DNA from: JAIEOG01 sp964519985
Lineage (GTDB): Bacteria; Bdellovibrionota; FAC87; UBA2466
DNA length: 64,000 nt
Direction: 5' to 3'
Assembly (NCBI GenBank): GCA_964519985.1
Contig: CAZFMF010000017.1
Location: 8,156-72,155 of the forward strand
Below, piece after piece: positions 52,086-59,321 of this stretch. Positions within the stretch are counted from its first letter, which is position 1. The number at the start of each line of letters is the position of its first letter. The notes below the pieces were generated by a model that searched no databases, was not told where the DNA came from, and saw nothing but the letters and a program-made list of their open reading frames with translations. The translations under genes were made by a program, and so were the position numbers.

Positions 52086-52631
52086 TTGTTCCCTTTTCAA
52101 CGACATACCGCGCACGAAGCCCCGTTCCAAGCGATCGTGGAGACTTTGCGCCGTGTGCTAGGCCCGTCGCTGGAAGTGCGGGCGGCGACGCAAGCGGATG
52201 ACGCTAAGATCCACGCATTCTTGCAAAGCGTCCGTCGCGAGTTTGGATTCGAGGCGGCCCCCGAACCCGCCCTGGACGCAATGGACTCCTATTACGATGG
52301 CCGGGAAGGCATTTTCATTTTGCTGGAGCGGGGAGGGGAACTCGTTGGGACCTTCGCGGCACGTTCCCACGGCGCGACAATGGTGGAGTTTCAAAAAATC
52401 TACCTGGCTAAATCGGTGCGGGGCCAAGGGCTGGGGAGCACGGTCTTTCACGCTTTCATGGGACTGTGCGTACGCCTCGGTTATCCGAGTGTCGTGCTGG
52501 AAACGCACGCTTGCTTCAAAATCGCCAACGCCTTTTATCGCTCCACCGGCTTTCGCCCCGCCCGTCTGGCTTTGCGCCTCACCCATCCCGGCGGCGAATG
52601 GTTGCGCTACCATTTCTCCGATCCGGTTTGA
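52086..52631 (+). CDS. GNAT acetyltransferase
   Basis: 181 residues if translation starts at the TTG at 52086, which has GGAGG four bases before. LEVRAATQADDAKIHAFLQS opens the fold, FILLERGGELVGTFAARSHG is the beta-4 region, and KSVRGQGLGSTVFHAFMGLC is the acetyl-CoA loop (RGQGLG). It ends HPGGEWLRYHFSDPV. Substrate unknown. Divergent from the RimJ-like gene (126 bp between starts) and 30 bp before the DUF4442 gene. Confidence 0.8.
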   Translation: MFPFQRHTAHEAPFQAIVETLRRVLGPSLEVRAATQADDAKIHAFLQSVRREFGFEAAPEPALDAMDSYYDGREGIFILLERGGELVGTFAARSHGATMVEFQKIYLAKSVRGQGLGSTVFHAFMGLCVRLGYPSVVLETHACFKIANAFYRSTGFRPARLALRLTHPGGEWLRYHFSDPV

Positions 52632-52661
52632 GCTCTCGCCATTTCCCGTTAGAATGGAATC

Positions 52662-53177
52662 ATGACCGCCAACTTCTTGCGTAAACTCAAACCTTCGGCG
52701 CAGTTCTTTCGTCGCTTGATGAATCTGTGGAGCCCCTACCGCGGGGCCGGCATTCAAGTTATGCACATCGCGCCGGACTTCCGGTCGGTGAAAGTGAAGT
52801 TAAAACGCAAATGGTACAACACCAACTACGTCGGCACGCAATTCGGTGGCTCCATCTACGCCATGACGGACCCGTTTTATATGTTGATGCTGATCAATAA
52901 TCTGGGCGGCGACTACATTGTTTGGGACAAGGGCGCCACGATCGATTTCGTGCACCCGGGCAAAACCGAACTTTTTGTCGAGCTGCAGCTCGACGAAACC
53001 CTGCTCACGCGCGTCAAAGAAAAAACGGCGGGCGGCGAAAAATACATTTTCGATTTGCCGGTCGAAGTGCGAGACGCGACCGGTGAGCTGGTTGCGGCGA
53101 TAACCAAGAAGCTCTACGTTCGAAAAAAACAGAAACAGAACGGGGATCTCTCGCGCGAGAGGTTGGCGGTCGGGTGA
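52662..53177 (+). CDS. DUF4442 hotdog thioesterase-like protein
   Basis: 171 residues. APDFRSVKVKLKRKWYNTNY and VGTQFGGSIYAMTDPFYMLM are the family pattern (N-x-N/G-x-x-FGG-x-x-x-x-x-x-D), with the Asp likely at the thioester site. VWDKGATIDFVHPGKTELFV is the next strand pair. Proteins of this group are tetrameric acyl-CoA thioesterases in related PaaI-like families. The tail is basic (KKQKQNGDLSRERL). Immediately after the GNAT gene on the same strand, possibly one operon. Confidence 0.78.
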   Translation: MTANFLRKLKPSAQFFRRLMNLWSPYRGAGIQVMHIAPDFRSVKVKLKRKWYNTNYVGTQFGGSIYAMTDPFYMLMLINNLGGDYIVWDKGATIDFVHPGKTELFVELQLDETLLTRVKEKTAGGEKYIFDLPVEVRDATGELVAAITKKLYVRKKQKQNGDLSRERLAVG

Positions 53178-53276
53178 CGGCTACAAGCCGCCACCCGCAA
53201 TCCCCTAAGGCTTAGGCGGAGTGCAATCCGCGACTTCGGTCACCGTCATGCCAAACTTGGGTGTCTTGGAGAATTC

Positions 53277-54524
53277 CTATTTCTGTTCCTCGCCTTCGGC
53301 ATTTCGCAGCCCTTCAACGAATTGCAGTACCGAACGCTCAATTCGAGTTAGCCCCCGGGTCTCTTCGCCGGCTCGCCCACGCGGGTGTCCGATGTTGGGG
53401 AAGGATTCGGGGTCGTTGAAGTAGGCGTGTTTCACTAACGGATCGATGTAGCTATTTTCGGCCTCGGCGGGACGGTTTCCCAGCGCGGTGGAGACTAATT
53501 CTCTGGTCTCGTTCCAATTCTTCTTCGCTTCTCTTTCGTCCTTTGGGGGCGGGTAGCCCGACAAGATCTCTACCGCGAGGGCGGTGGCGCCCCAGGTCCG
53601 GAAGTTCTTGGCGGTAAAACCGTTGCCCATGGTTTGGTTGATGTAAGTATTGAGCTCGTTGGCCGTAATGGTTTTCCAGCGACCTGATTCGTCTTGGTAG
53701 CGGAAAAAGTCATCGCCGGGCGAGTTGCGTAGCTGGTTCAGGGTTTTTGTCAGATCTTCGTAGTGATAGGCCACGAGATCCTGTTGCACTCCCTTTTTTC
53801 CCCGAAATTTTAGCTCGATTTCTCCGGGTTGCACGAGCTTGATGTGCCGTTTTTGGAGGGTGGTCAATCCGTAGTTTCCCATCCCGAGTGCCGAGTCTTC
53901 ACTGCCAGGTCGAATGAGCGTCGTGTCGAGCAGCAGGACCGCGGCCGCGAGCACTTTTTCTCGGGTGAGCTGCTTCTGATCTAAGTCTTGGAATGCTTTC
54001 TCACGCATCGTGCTCAGTTTTTTCCCAAAGGCGGCATTGTGATTGAACTTGCGAGCGGCTCGCGCGTTCTTAAAAAGGGGGTGGTAAAGGTGCTGCTTTC
54101 GGGGCTCTCCCTTTGCGTCTTTGGAGAAACCGGTGACCATTTGATGGCCTCGATTGTCCCGGTTGATCCAGACGTTTTCCCACGCCGGTGGGATCACAAT
54201 CTTGAGCTGCTTCAATCGGGCGAGCAAATCGTCCCGTTCTTTGGCGGAGAGCACGTTTCCTTTGGGGTCTCGGTAAATGAAAATCGGGGTTCGTGTGCCG
54301 TCGGCCTTCCGGACATAGCGACTGATTTCGCGTGTGTACCCTGGGGTTTGGTCGGTGGTTACTTTGAGACCCACCTCCCGGGCGACAACTTCGGTCCGCC
54401 CACTCCGTCCGAGGTCCGCGTAATCGATCGAACAGTCTTCAATATCCGTTTGGGTGGGGGCCGCATCCAGTTCTGCCAATGCCAAGCCGAGGATGAAAAA
54501 AGATAGCAGCGCGCTTCTGAACAA
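53277..54524 (-). CDS. Type IB DNA topoisomerase with N-terminal signal peptide
   Basis: 415 residues. The TTG start at 54524 is fixed by GGAGG in the right place. Residues 1-22 (MFRSALLSFFILGLALAEL) have a positive n-region, a long hydrophobic core and possible cleavage at ALA or DAA. After 60 residues comes a bacterial TopIB: RYVRKADGTRTPIFIYRDPK, LKIVIPPAWENVWINRD (typical beta domain), then the catalytic set R205 (LIRPGSED), K243/K244 (FRGKKG), R309 (AKNFRTWGATALA), N350 (ALGNRPAEAE) and Y359 (NSYIDPL). TopIB relaxes supercoils by a transient 3'-phosphotyrosine. Export is highly unusual and would place it where only foreign or extracellular DNA is found. A sigma-70 promoter lies upstream. 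Confidence 0.85.
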   Translation of the reverse strand: MFRSALLSFFILGLALAELDAAPTQTDIEDCSIDYADLGRSGRTEVVAREVGLKVTTDQTPGYTREISRYVRKADGTRTPIFIYRDPKGNVLSAKERDDLLARLKQLKIVIPPAWENVWINRDNRGHQMVTGFSKDAKGEPRKQHLYHPLFKNARAARKFNHNAAFGKKLSTMREKAFQDLDQKQLTREKVLAAAVLLLDTTLIRPGSEDSALGMGNYGLTTLQKRHIKLVQPGEIELKFRGKKGVQQDLVAYHYEDLTKTLNQLRNSPGDDFFRYQDESGRWKTITANELNTYINQTMGNGFTAKNFRTWGATALAVEILSGYPPPKDEREAKKNWNETRELVSTALGNRPAEAENSYIDPLVKHAYFNDPESFPNIGHPRGRAGEETRGLTRIERSVLQFVEGLRNAEGEEQK

Positions 54525-54561
54525 ACCCCACCTCCAGCATCAGATTGTTTCGAGATATTTT

Positions 54562-54590
54562 ATTTTAGCGCATTTGTGCGATCCGGCCAA
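54562..54590 (-). promoter_or_regulatory. Sigma-70 promoter of the secreted topoisomerase gene
   Basis: On the minus strand TTGGCC (54585-54590) is separated by 17 bases from TAAAAT (54562-54567). A transcript would begin about 30 bases before the TTG start codon. Confidence 0.5.
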
Positions 54591-54605
54591 TTTCATCCGC
54601 CGCAA

Positions 54606-54716
54606 ATGGCGGGTGCCGCCAAGTGCGCTCTGAGGCGCAAAAGCGGATGGGGGGATTTCGCCGATGCCAAAAAGGCCATCGAGGCTTTGAAGAACGTTCC
54701 GCTTTACGAGGAGTGA
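54606..54716 (+). pseudogene. Possible gene remnant
   Basis: A 36-codon frame (ATG at 54606) that looks like a protein C-terminus: GWGDFADAKKAIEALKNVPL then YEE and stop. There is no ribosome binding site and the frame upstream overlaps the topoisomerase promoter region. It could be the tail of a gene whose body was lost when the neighbouring genes were inserted, or chance. Confidence 0.25.
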
Positions 54717-54740
54717 AGGGAGACGGGGCGTTGGGTTTTC

Positions 54741-54756
54741 ACTCCGGCGCCGGAGT
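54741..54756. repeat. GC palindrome, copy 2 of 4
   Basis: ACTCCGGCGCCGGAGT, perfect 16-base palindrome between the gene remnant and the coiled-coil gene. Confidence 0.7.
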
Positions 54757-54852
54757 AAAGAAATCTTGAATTAGGCATTGCGGTTGGGTCGCCCTTGGAA
54801 AACTTGCGTTCCCCCGGGACCCAGCATTTACTGGCCTCTTCGGAGGTGTTTC

Positions 54853-55890
54853 GTGCGTGTCGCGCTTTTGGCTTTGCTCGTTGTTGCCCCCGCTTTCGGG
54901 CGGCTGGCGGAAAATCTCAACCGACAAGGTCTGACCGCGGTCTATGAGATGCGCGAGGGTCAGGTGGTTCGCCTCGTCTGCTCCGGCAAACCCGCCAGTA
55001 CTTTGGAAACGGATAAATGCCGCGCGTGGGGAAACCCGCTGGATCTCGCGGAACTGGAAAAGCAGGTGCGCGATCGGGCCATAGACCGCATTGAGGGTCT
55101 GCAATCGCAAAAGCGCATAGCCGAGGGGAAGGTGGACCAGAGTGCTGCCTATCAGGCGAAGCTGGCGTCGGAAATCACGGCGCTGGAAGCTTGGGGTTCG
55201 TCCCTAGTGGGCGAATATAAGCGCCGACAGCAGGAACAAGCGGACATCGAACAGCGGCAACGACAAGAAGTGACTCAGCGCCAGGCCGAAATTGATGGAC
55301 TCGATGAGCTCTTCGCTTCCAAGATTCTCGACGGTGAGTTTCTGCACGCAATCGATAAGGATGGGAAGGACTACGCGGTGCTGCGCCCCTGGGTCCCCCT
55401 TCTCGCGTCAGTTTTCTCCGCCGCGGAGGGAACGCGTTTCGGGAAAAACACCTGGTGGGATTCGGAAAACCAGCGCGTTTGGTGGACCGATTTCCGCCGA
55501 CATTCGGTTTGGGCACTGGGTTCGGCTTGCCCGGCGGATAAGGGATATGTTCCCGCGACTCCCCGAAGCCTGGGCGATGGCTTTGCCTCCGAACTGCGCC
55601 GCTTCGCCGAAGCGGTGGTGCACGGGGAAACCGGTTTTGCCGCGAAGCTTTTGACCATGGCTTTTTGGACGGGACCCGCGCCCGAGCATCGTGACGCTAT
55701 CGACCGGATGTCGGACAATTTAGGTTGGGCCCGCAGTCCTTCGCGGGGGGCACTTTCCGCCTGGTATTTTGCCGTCCATAGCCCGCGACCCCGCGGGAGT
55801 CGCGACCCGAGGTGGGATCTCCACCGGACCGAAAGCACTCAAGACAAAATGCCGGTGCTGTGCATTGCGACATTCACGAGTCACTTCTAG
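54853..55890 (+). CDS. Secreted coiled-coil protein of unknown function
   Basis: 345 residues from the GTG at 54853 with GGAGG six bases before; signal peptide RVALLALLVVAPAFG. The N-terminal 40 residues have two cysteines. About 60-150 is a strong coiled coil (QAKLASEITALEAWGSSLVG, RQQEQADIEQRQRQEVTQRQ). The C-terminal 190 residues are a Trp-rich domain (NTWWDSENQRVWWTDFRRHS, LLTMAFWTGPAPEH, GALSAWYFAVHSPRPRGS) that I cannot assign. First gene of the rightward block of exported proteins; palindrome copies flank it on both sides. Confidence 0.65.
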   Translation: MRVALLALLVVAPAFGRLAENLNRQGLTAVYEMREGQVVRLVCSGKPASTLETDKCRAWGNPLDLAELEKQVRDRAIDRIEGLQSQKRIAEGKVDQSAAYQAKLASEITALEAWGSSLVGEYKRRQQEQADIEQRQRQEVTQRQAEIDGLDELFASKILDGEFLHAIDKDGKDYAVLRPWVPLLASVFSAAEGTRFGKNTWWDSENQRVWWTDFRRHSVWALGSACPADKGYVPATPRSLGDGFASELRRFAEAVVHGETGFAAKLLTMAFWTGPAPEHRDAIDRMSDNLGWARSPSRGALSAWYFAVHSPRPRGSRDPRWDLHRTESTQDKMPVLCIATFTSHF

Positions 55891-55918
55891 GCTTATCGCC
55901 CCTTAGGAGAGTGCTTGC

Positions 55919-55936
55919 GACTCCGGCGCCGGAGTC
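55919..55936. repeat. GC palindrome, copy 3 of 4
   Basis: GACTCCGGCGCCGGAGTC, perfect 18-base palindrome, 28 bases after the coiled-coil gene stop and 37 before the phosphoesterase start. Confidence 0.7.
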
Positions 55937-55955
55937 CGGAGATCCGAACTATAGG

Positions 55956-55961
55956 TATGAT
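55956..55961 (+). promoter_or_regulatory. -10 element of the phosphoesterase gene
   Basis: TATGAT lies 12 bases before the GTG at 55973, so the message would have almost no leader; no clear Shine-Dalgarno is present. The -35 is weak. Confidence 0.3.
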
Positions 55962-55972
55962 AGTGTGATTAG

Positions 55973-56758
55973 GTGAAAACCTTGCCTCGAATCATTTTCT
56001 GTCTGTTGCTTGCCGGCCTTTTTGTATCGGGTTACGCATTTTTTGTGGAACCTTTCTGGCTTGAGGTGACGCGCCACAAGGTTTTGACTCCCGTCAAGCC
56101 ATTGAAGATCGCACATCTTACCGATCTCCACCTTTCAAAAATTGGAAAACGGGAAAAGAGCGTACTGAGTACGCTTCACGGAGAATCCCCTGATCTAATT
56201 GTCATCACGGGGGATCTGTTTTCGGATTCTGGAAATGTCGAGCCGGTCCACGAATTTCTCGATCAGCTGGAGGCGCCGTTGGGAGTTTGGATGGTGGATG
56301 GCAATTGGGATCATTGGACATCCCCGGAGAAGGGGTTACGAAGTTTGGCCAGGTCGGGAGCTGCTCTCTTGCGCAATCAAAACAAGCGTGTTCGGGAAGA
56401 TCTGTGGATTGTCGGCCTGGATGATGCTTTTGCGGGTAAGCCAGAAATAGAACCTGCTTTCTCAGGAATACCTCCCAACGCTTCCTGCATTGGGCTTTTC
56501 CACAGTCCGGAGTTTTTTCCTAAGATAGCCGGTAGGTGTTTTCTCAATCTGGCGGGACATACGCATGGAGGTCAGATTCGACTACCAGGCTTCGTTCCAT
56601 TTTGGCTTCCACCCGGCTCGGGTGAGTTCGTTTCCGGGTGGTATGGAGCTGCTGAATCCAAACTGTACGTCAGTCGTGGAATCGGTACATCCATACTTAG
56701 AGCGCGATTGTTTTCTCGCCCCGAAATTGCGTTTTTTATGGTGGGAGATCATCAGTGA
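55973..56758 (+). CDS. Membrane-anchored calcineurin-like phosphoesterase
   Basis: 261 residues from a GTG. An N-terminal helix (IIFCLLLAGLFVSGYAFFV) anchors it with the enzyme outside the cytoplasm, as in YaeI/YkuE-type enzymes. Metal motifs in order: AHLTDLHLS, VITGDLFSD, VDGNWDHW (GNHD variant with Trp inserted), LFHSPEFF and LAGHTHGGQIRLPG. Related enzymes hydrolyse nucleotide sugars such as UDP-diacylglucosamine or cell-envelope phosphoesters. Its stop overlaps the start of the next small gene (GTGA). Confidence 0.85.
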   Translation: MKTLPRIIFCLLLAGLFVSGYAFFVEPFWLEVTRHKVLTPVKPLKIAHLTDLHLSKIGKREKSVLSTLHGESPDLIVITGDLFSDSGNVEPVHEFLDQLEAPLGVWMVDGNWDHWTSPEKGLRSLARSGAALLRNQNKRVREDLWIVGLDDAFAGKPEIEPAFSGIPPNASCIGLFHSPEFFPKIAGRCFLNLAGHTHGGQIRLPGFVPFWLPPGSGEFVSGWYGAAESKLYVSRGIGTSILRARLFSRPEIAFFMVGDHQ

Positions 56759-56934
56759 ACGTTTCATGGTTCGTTCTTATTGTCTTGTCGGTTTCGGTTT
56801 ATGCTGCACCTTCTCCAAACTGCGAAAAATGGTTTTTGGAGTCCAAAATCTCCTCCGGTGACGTCGATTGCCTTTTGAAGTGTGGGGGCAGTTCCACCGG
56901 AATGGATACATTGCCGGCGATTTATCAAAAATGA
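56755..56934 (+). CDS. Small secreted Cys peptide
   Basis: 59 residues, below common size cut-offs. GTG at 56755 overlaps the phosphoesterase stop, with GGGAG seven bases upstream. The signal peptide NVSWFVLIVLSVSVYA, cleavage before APSP, leaves a mature peptide of about 41 residues with three cysteines: NCEKWFLESKISS, GDVDCLLKCGGSS, then TGMDTLPAIYQK. Coupling to the phosphoesterase suggests a shared role. No family recognised. Confidence 0.55.
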   Translation: MNVSWFVLIVLSVSVYAAPSPNCEKWFLESKISSGDVDCLLKCGGSSTGMDTLPAIYQK

Positions 56935-57037
56935 ATGGGAGTTTCGCGGGATTCTCAAACTCGAATCAAAAGGACCGGTTGAGCGGAGTCAAAAACTGGG
57001 CACGTCTCTTGCCCAACCTAGGGGCGGGAGGTGCCGG

Positions 57038-57583
57038 ATGGCAAAAATTGGAGAAGCGGTCGGGTTGCTGGTGGGGCTCAGTGTCCTGGGTTGTGGTGCG
57101 GCAACCAAAACCGGTGAAGGGGATAAGGAGGGGGTCGAGCAACGACACACCTGGGAGGTGGGGGTTGCCAAGGTTTCCATGGCGGACGGAAATACCTTTG
57201 AGTTAAAGACCAAACGGGATCACAACTCCTGCAGCTACTCCAGCCAAGAGAATGGAAAAGAGCGGCTGTCTTTCATGGCAATCTTCCGAGACGATGCCGG
57301 CACCCAGCTTGTGGCGGCCGTCCATGATGTGGGAAAAGCGGAGGCCGGTCGGAATGGGCATCCATCCGTGGGGGAAGGAAGCCACGTGTTTAGAACGGCG
57401 GATAGGAACTACGACTTCACTGCCTGCCTCCATGACTACTCCATTGGCGAAAATGGAAAATTCACGGGAAAAGCGACCTGCAGCGCACAGGTATACCATC
57501 CACAAACGGGCCAATTGCTTCAGTCCGAGCTGGAGGTCAAAATGGAGTACTACTGCACGCCTAGGGACCTAACGACCGACTAG
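57038..57583 (+). CDS. Lipoprotein of unknown function
   Basis: 181 residues from the ATG at 57038, preceded by GGGAGG. The signal sequence ends in the lipobox GLSVLGC. The mature part is a beta-rich domain: VGVAKVSMADGNTFELKTKR, RLSFMAIFRDDAGTQLVAAV, GSHVFRTADRNYDFTACLHD and LLQSELEVKMEYYCTPRDL, with four later cysteines that could pair. No known family. 103 bp after the small Cys peptide, rightward. Confidence 0.65.
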   Translation: MAKIGEAVGLLVGLSVLGCGAATKTGEGDKEGVEQRHTWEVGVAKVSMADGNTFELKTKRDHNSCSYSSQENGKERLSFMAIFRDDAGTQLVAAVHDVGKAEAGRNGHPSVGEGSHVFRTADRNYDFTACLHDYSIGENGKFTGKATCSAQVYHPQTGQLLQSELEVKMEYYCTPRDLTTD

Positions 57584-57648
57584 GCGCGACCGGTCGGCCG
57601 TTTGAGATTGCCCTTGATCCGATAGCCGGTCCCAGCTAGACATGCGGC

Positions 57649-59229
57649 GTGGTAAACCTGAAGGCGTTTTCTCTCCTGCTCCTCTGCGTGCCAGCGTTGG
57701 GTGGCTTTGGCATTCGAAGCGCGCGGATGCTATGGCCGGAGGGTACGATTCGATACGGCTTTGAGGAGGAAAGCTGCAGCAAGAACTCCCACGTCAAAAA
57801 GATCGTGAAAGAAGCCATGGAAATCTGGCGAAATGGCGTCAGAGACAATCTGATCCAGTTCGTCGAAGACCCGAGCTTTCCAAGACGCCTACGTATCGGT
57901 TGCACCAAACCCGCGAGACGCTCGGCGATTGGAGAAGCTTCCTTGGGCTTCAATCATGAAAACATAATGAACATTGCGCCCACGGGCTTTGTAAAAGGAA
58001 CGGCTCTACACGAAATCGGACATGTCTTGGGGTTGCACCATGAGCACCAGCGAGAAGATCGCCCTCTGATCGTCAATGAAGACAATGTCGATAAGGAAGA
58101 CTGGTCAGACTTTAGCATCGTATACGATTCTTATCTCGCTCCCATCGGCGATTTCGATTGGAAGTCGGTGATGATTTATGGGTCGTTTGCGGCGTCAAAG
58201 AATGGACTGGCTTCGATGACTCGCTCCGATCGGCATCGCACCACGTTCTCTGACAACCACACCCCGAGCAAAGGGGATTTCGATGCGGTTCGGCATATTT
58301 TCTTGAACCTCAAAACCAGCTACGCACGAAAACTCGAACTGCTGCAAAGCCGACTCGATCTCGCCAACAAAGCGTTGACCAACTGCGTGTTGGAAAGAGA
58401 CGGGGACCTGGTAGCCGGGGGAACGGCTACACGCCCGACCGACGAGCAAACCACTTTCTATGTGTCGCTCAAATTGCGCAATACGGAGGAAGGGACGGAG
58501 TACGCCAAGAAGTCCAATACCTATGTGGACCTCGAGAACGAGCCGTCCTCCTTTCGCGACGGTGTGCTTCTAACGCTCAATCAGAACTTTGAAGCCAACT
58601 GCCGTGGTCATGAGGAACCTGGCAAATACATGGATCAGCTGGTGGAAAAAGCCCGGGCGTATTTAGGGGACGAGTTTAATCTCGTACGTAACGAGGTCGC
58701 GGTGGACGGGGGCGACGCCTACCGCGCTTTCATTACCTCCGAGCCAAAGGATGGCAACTCGTCCCGCGTGTGGGGCCGATTCCACCGGTATGACAAGAAG
58801 TGGGTTCCCCCGCTCCGCCTCGAGGCGAGTCGGCTCGCCCACGCCTTTGAACGGGAACCGTCCGAGTTGAAAGAAGATCGGATTGCCCAAAATCAGGTTC
58901 TCATTTTTGGAGCCGATGGCGACCGATACGTAAAGCCGGGACCGAAAAAGGAAATCGTTCTTTCACTGGAATCGGAAGGAATGATTTCGGGCTACGTGGA
59001 ATGCCAGACGTTTCGAGGGAAACCCTCCAAAGTGACTTACGACATCAAGGACAAGGACGGAAATTACTACCGGATGCCTTGTATTAGGGAGCAGCACTTC
59101 CCACCGCTAAAAGCGCCGGTGCGCATCGTTCCGTCGGCGCAACTGAAGTCCGACCCGGCTCTCGGTTTTGGTCTGAGTTTTCTGCACAAAGTCGACTCGA
59201 ACGAAAAGGTGAAGGTCCAGACGGAGTAG
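57649..59229 (+). CDS. Secreted astacin-like (M12A) metalloprotease
   Basis: 526 residues from a GTG; signal peptide LKAFSLLLLCVPALGG. The zinc signature is complete, HEIGHVLGLHHEHQREDR, giving H121, E122, H125 and H131 and the astacin HExxHxxGxxHExxRxDR pattern. The Met-turn is SVMIYGS near 178 (usual SxMHYG, Ile instead of His; the Tyr that completes the site is kept). A short or missing propeptide precedes the catalytic domain. Residues about 220-526 are a C-terminal extension with no assigned family. A secreted endopeptidase acting on protein or envelope targets is well supported. Confidence 0.85.
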   Translation: MVNLKAFSLLLLCVPALGGFGIRSARMLWPEGTIRYGFEEESCSKNSHVKKIVKEAMEIWRNGVRDNLIQFVEDPSFPRRLRIGCTKPARRSAIGEASLGFNHENIMNIAPTGFVKGTALHEIGHVLGLHHEHQREDRPLIVNEDNVDKEDWSDFSIVYDSYLAPIGDFDWKSVMIYGSFAASKNGLASMTRSDRHRTTFSDNHTPSKGDFDAVRHIFLNLKTSYARKLELLQSRLDLANKALTNCVLERDGDLVAGGTATRPTDEQTTFYVSLKLRNTEEGTEYAKKSNTYVDLENEPSSFRDGVLLTLNQNFEANCRGHEEPGKYMDQLVEKARAYLGDEFNLVRNEVAVDGGDAYRAFITSEPKDGNSSRVWGRFHRYDKKWVPPLRLEASRLAHAFEREPSELKEDRIAQNQVLIFGADGDRYVKPGPKKEIVLSLESEGMISGYVECQTFRGKPSKVTYDIKDKDGNYYRMPCIREQHFPPLKAPVRIVPSAQLKSDPALGFGLSFLHKVDSNEKVKVQTE

Positions 59230-59269
59230 TCGGGTCGCTTGCGATTTTGAGAACACCCAGGCTTTTCGA

Positions 59270-59283
59270 CTCCGGCACCGGAG
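59270..59283. repeat. GC palindrome, variant copy 4 of 4
   Basis: CTCCGGCACCGGAG matches the other copies except for one central base (CAC for CGC), so it is a near palindrome. It lies 40 bases after the astacin gene. Confidence 0.6.
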
Positions 59284-59321
59284 GACGGTCGATGCGAGGG
59301 TGACTCGTGTAAAATATCGCA

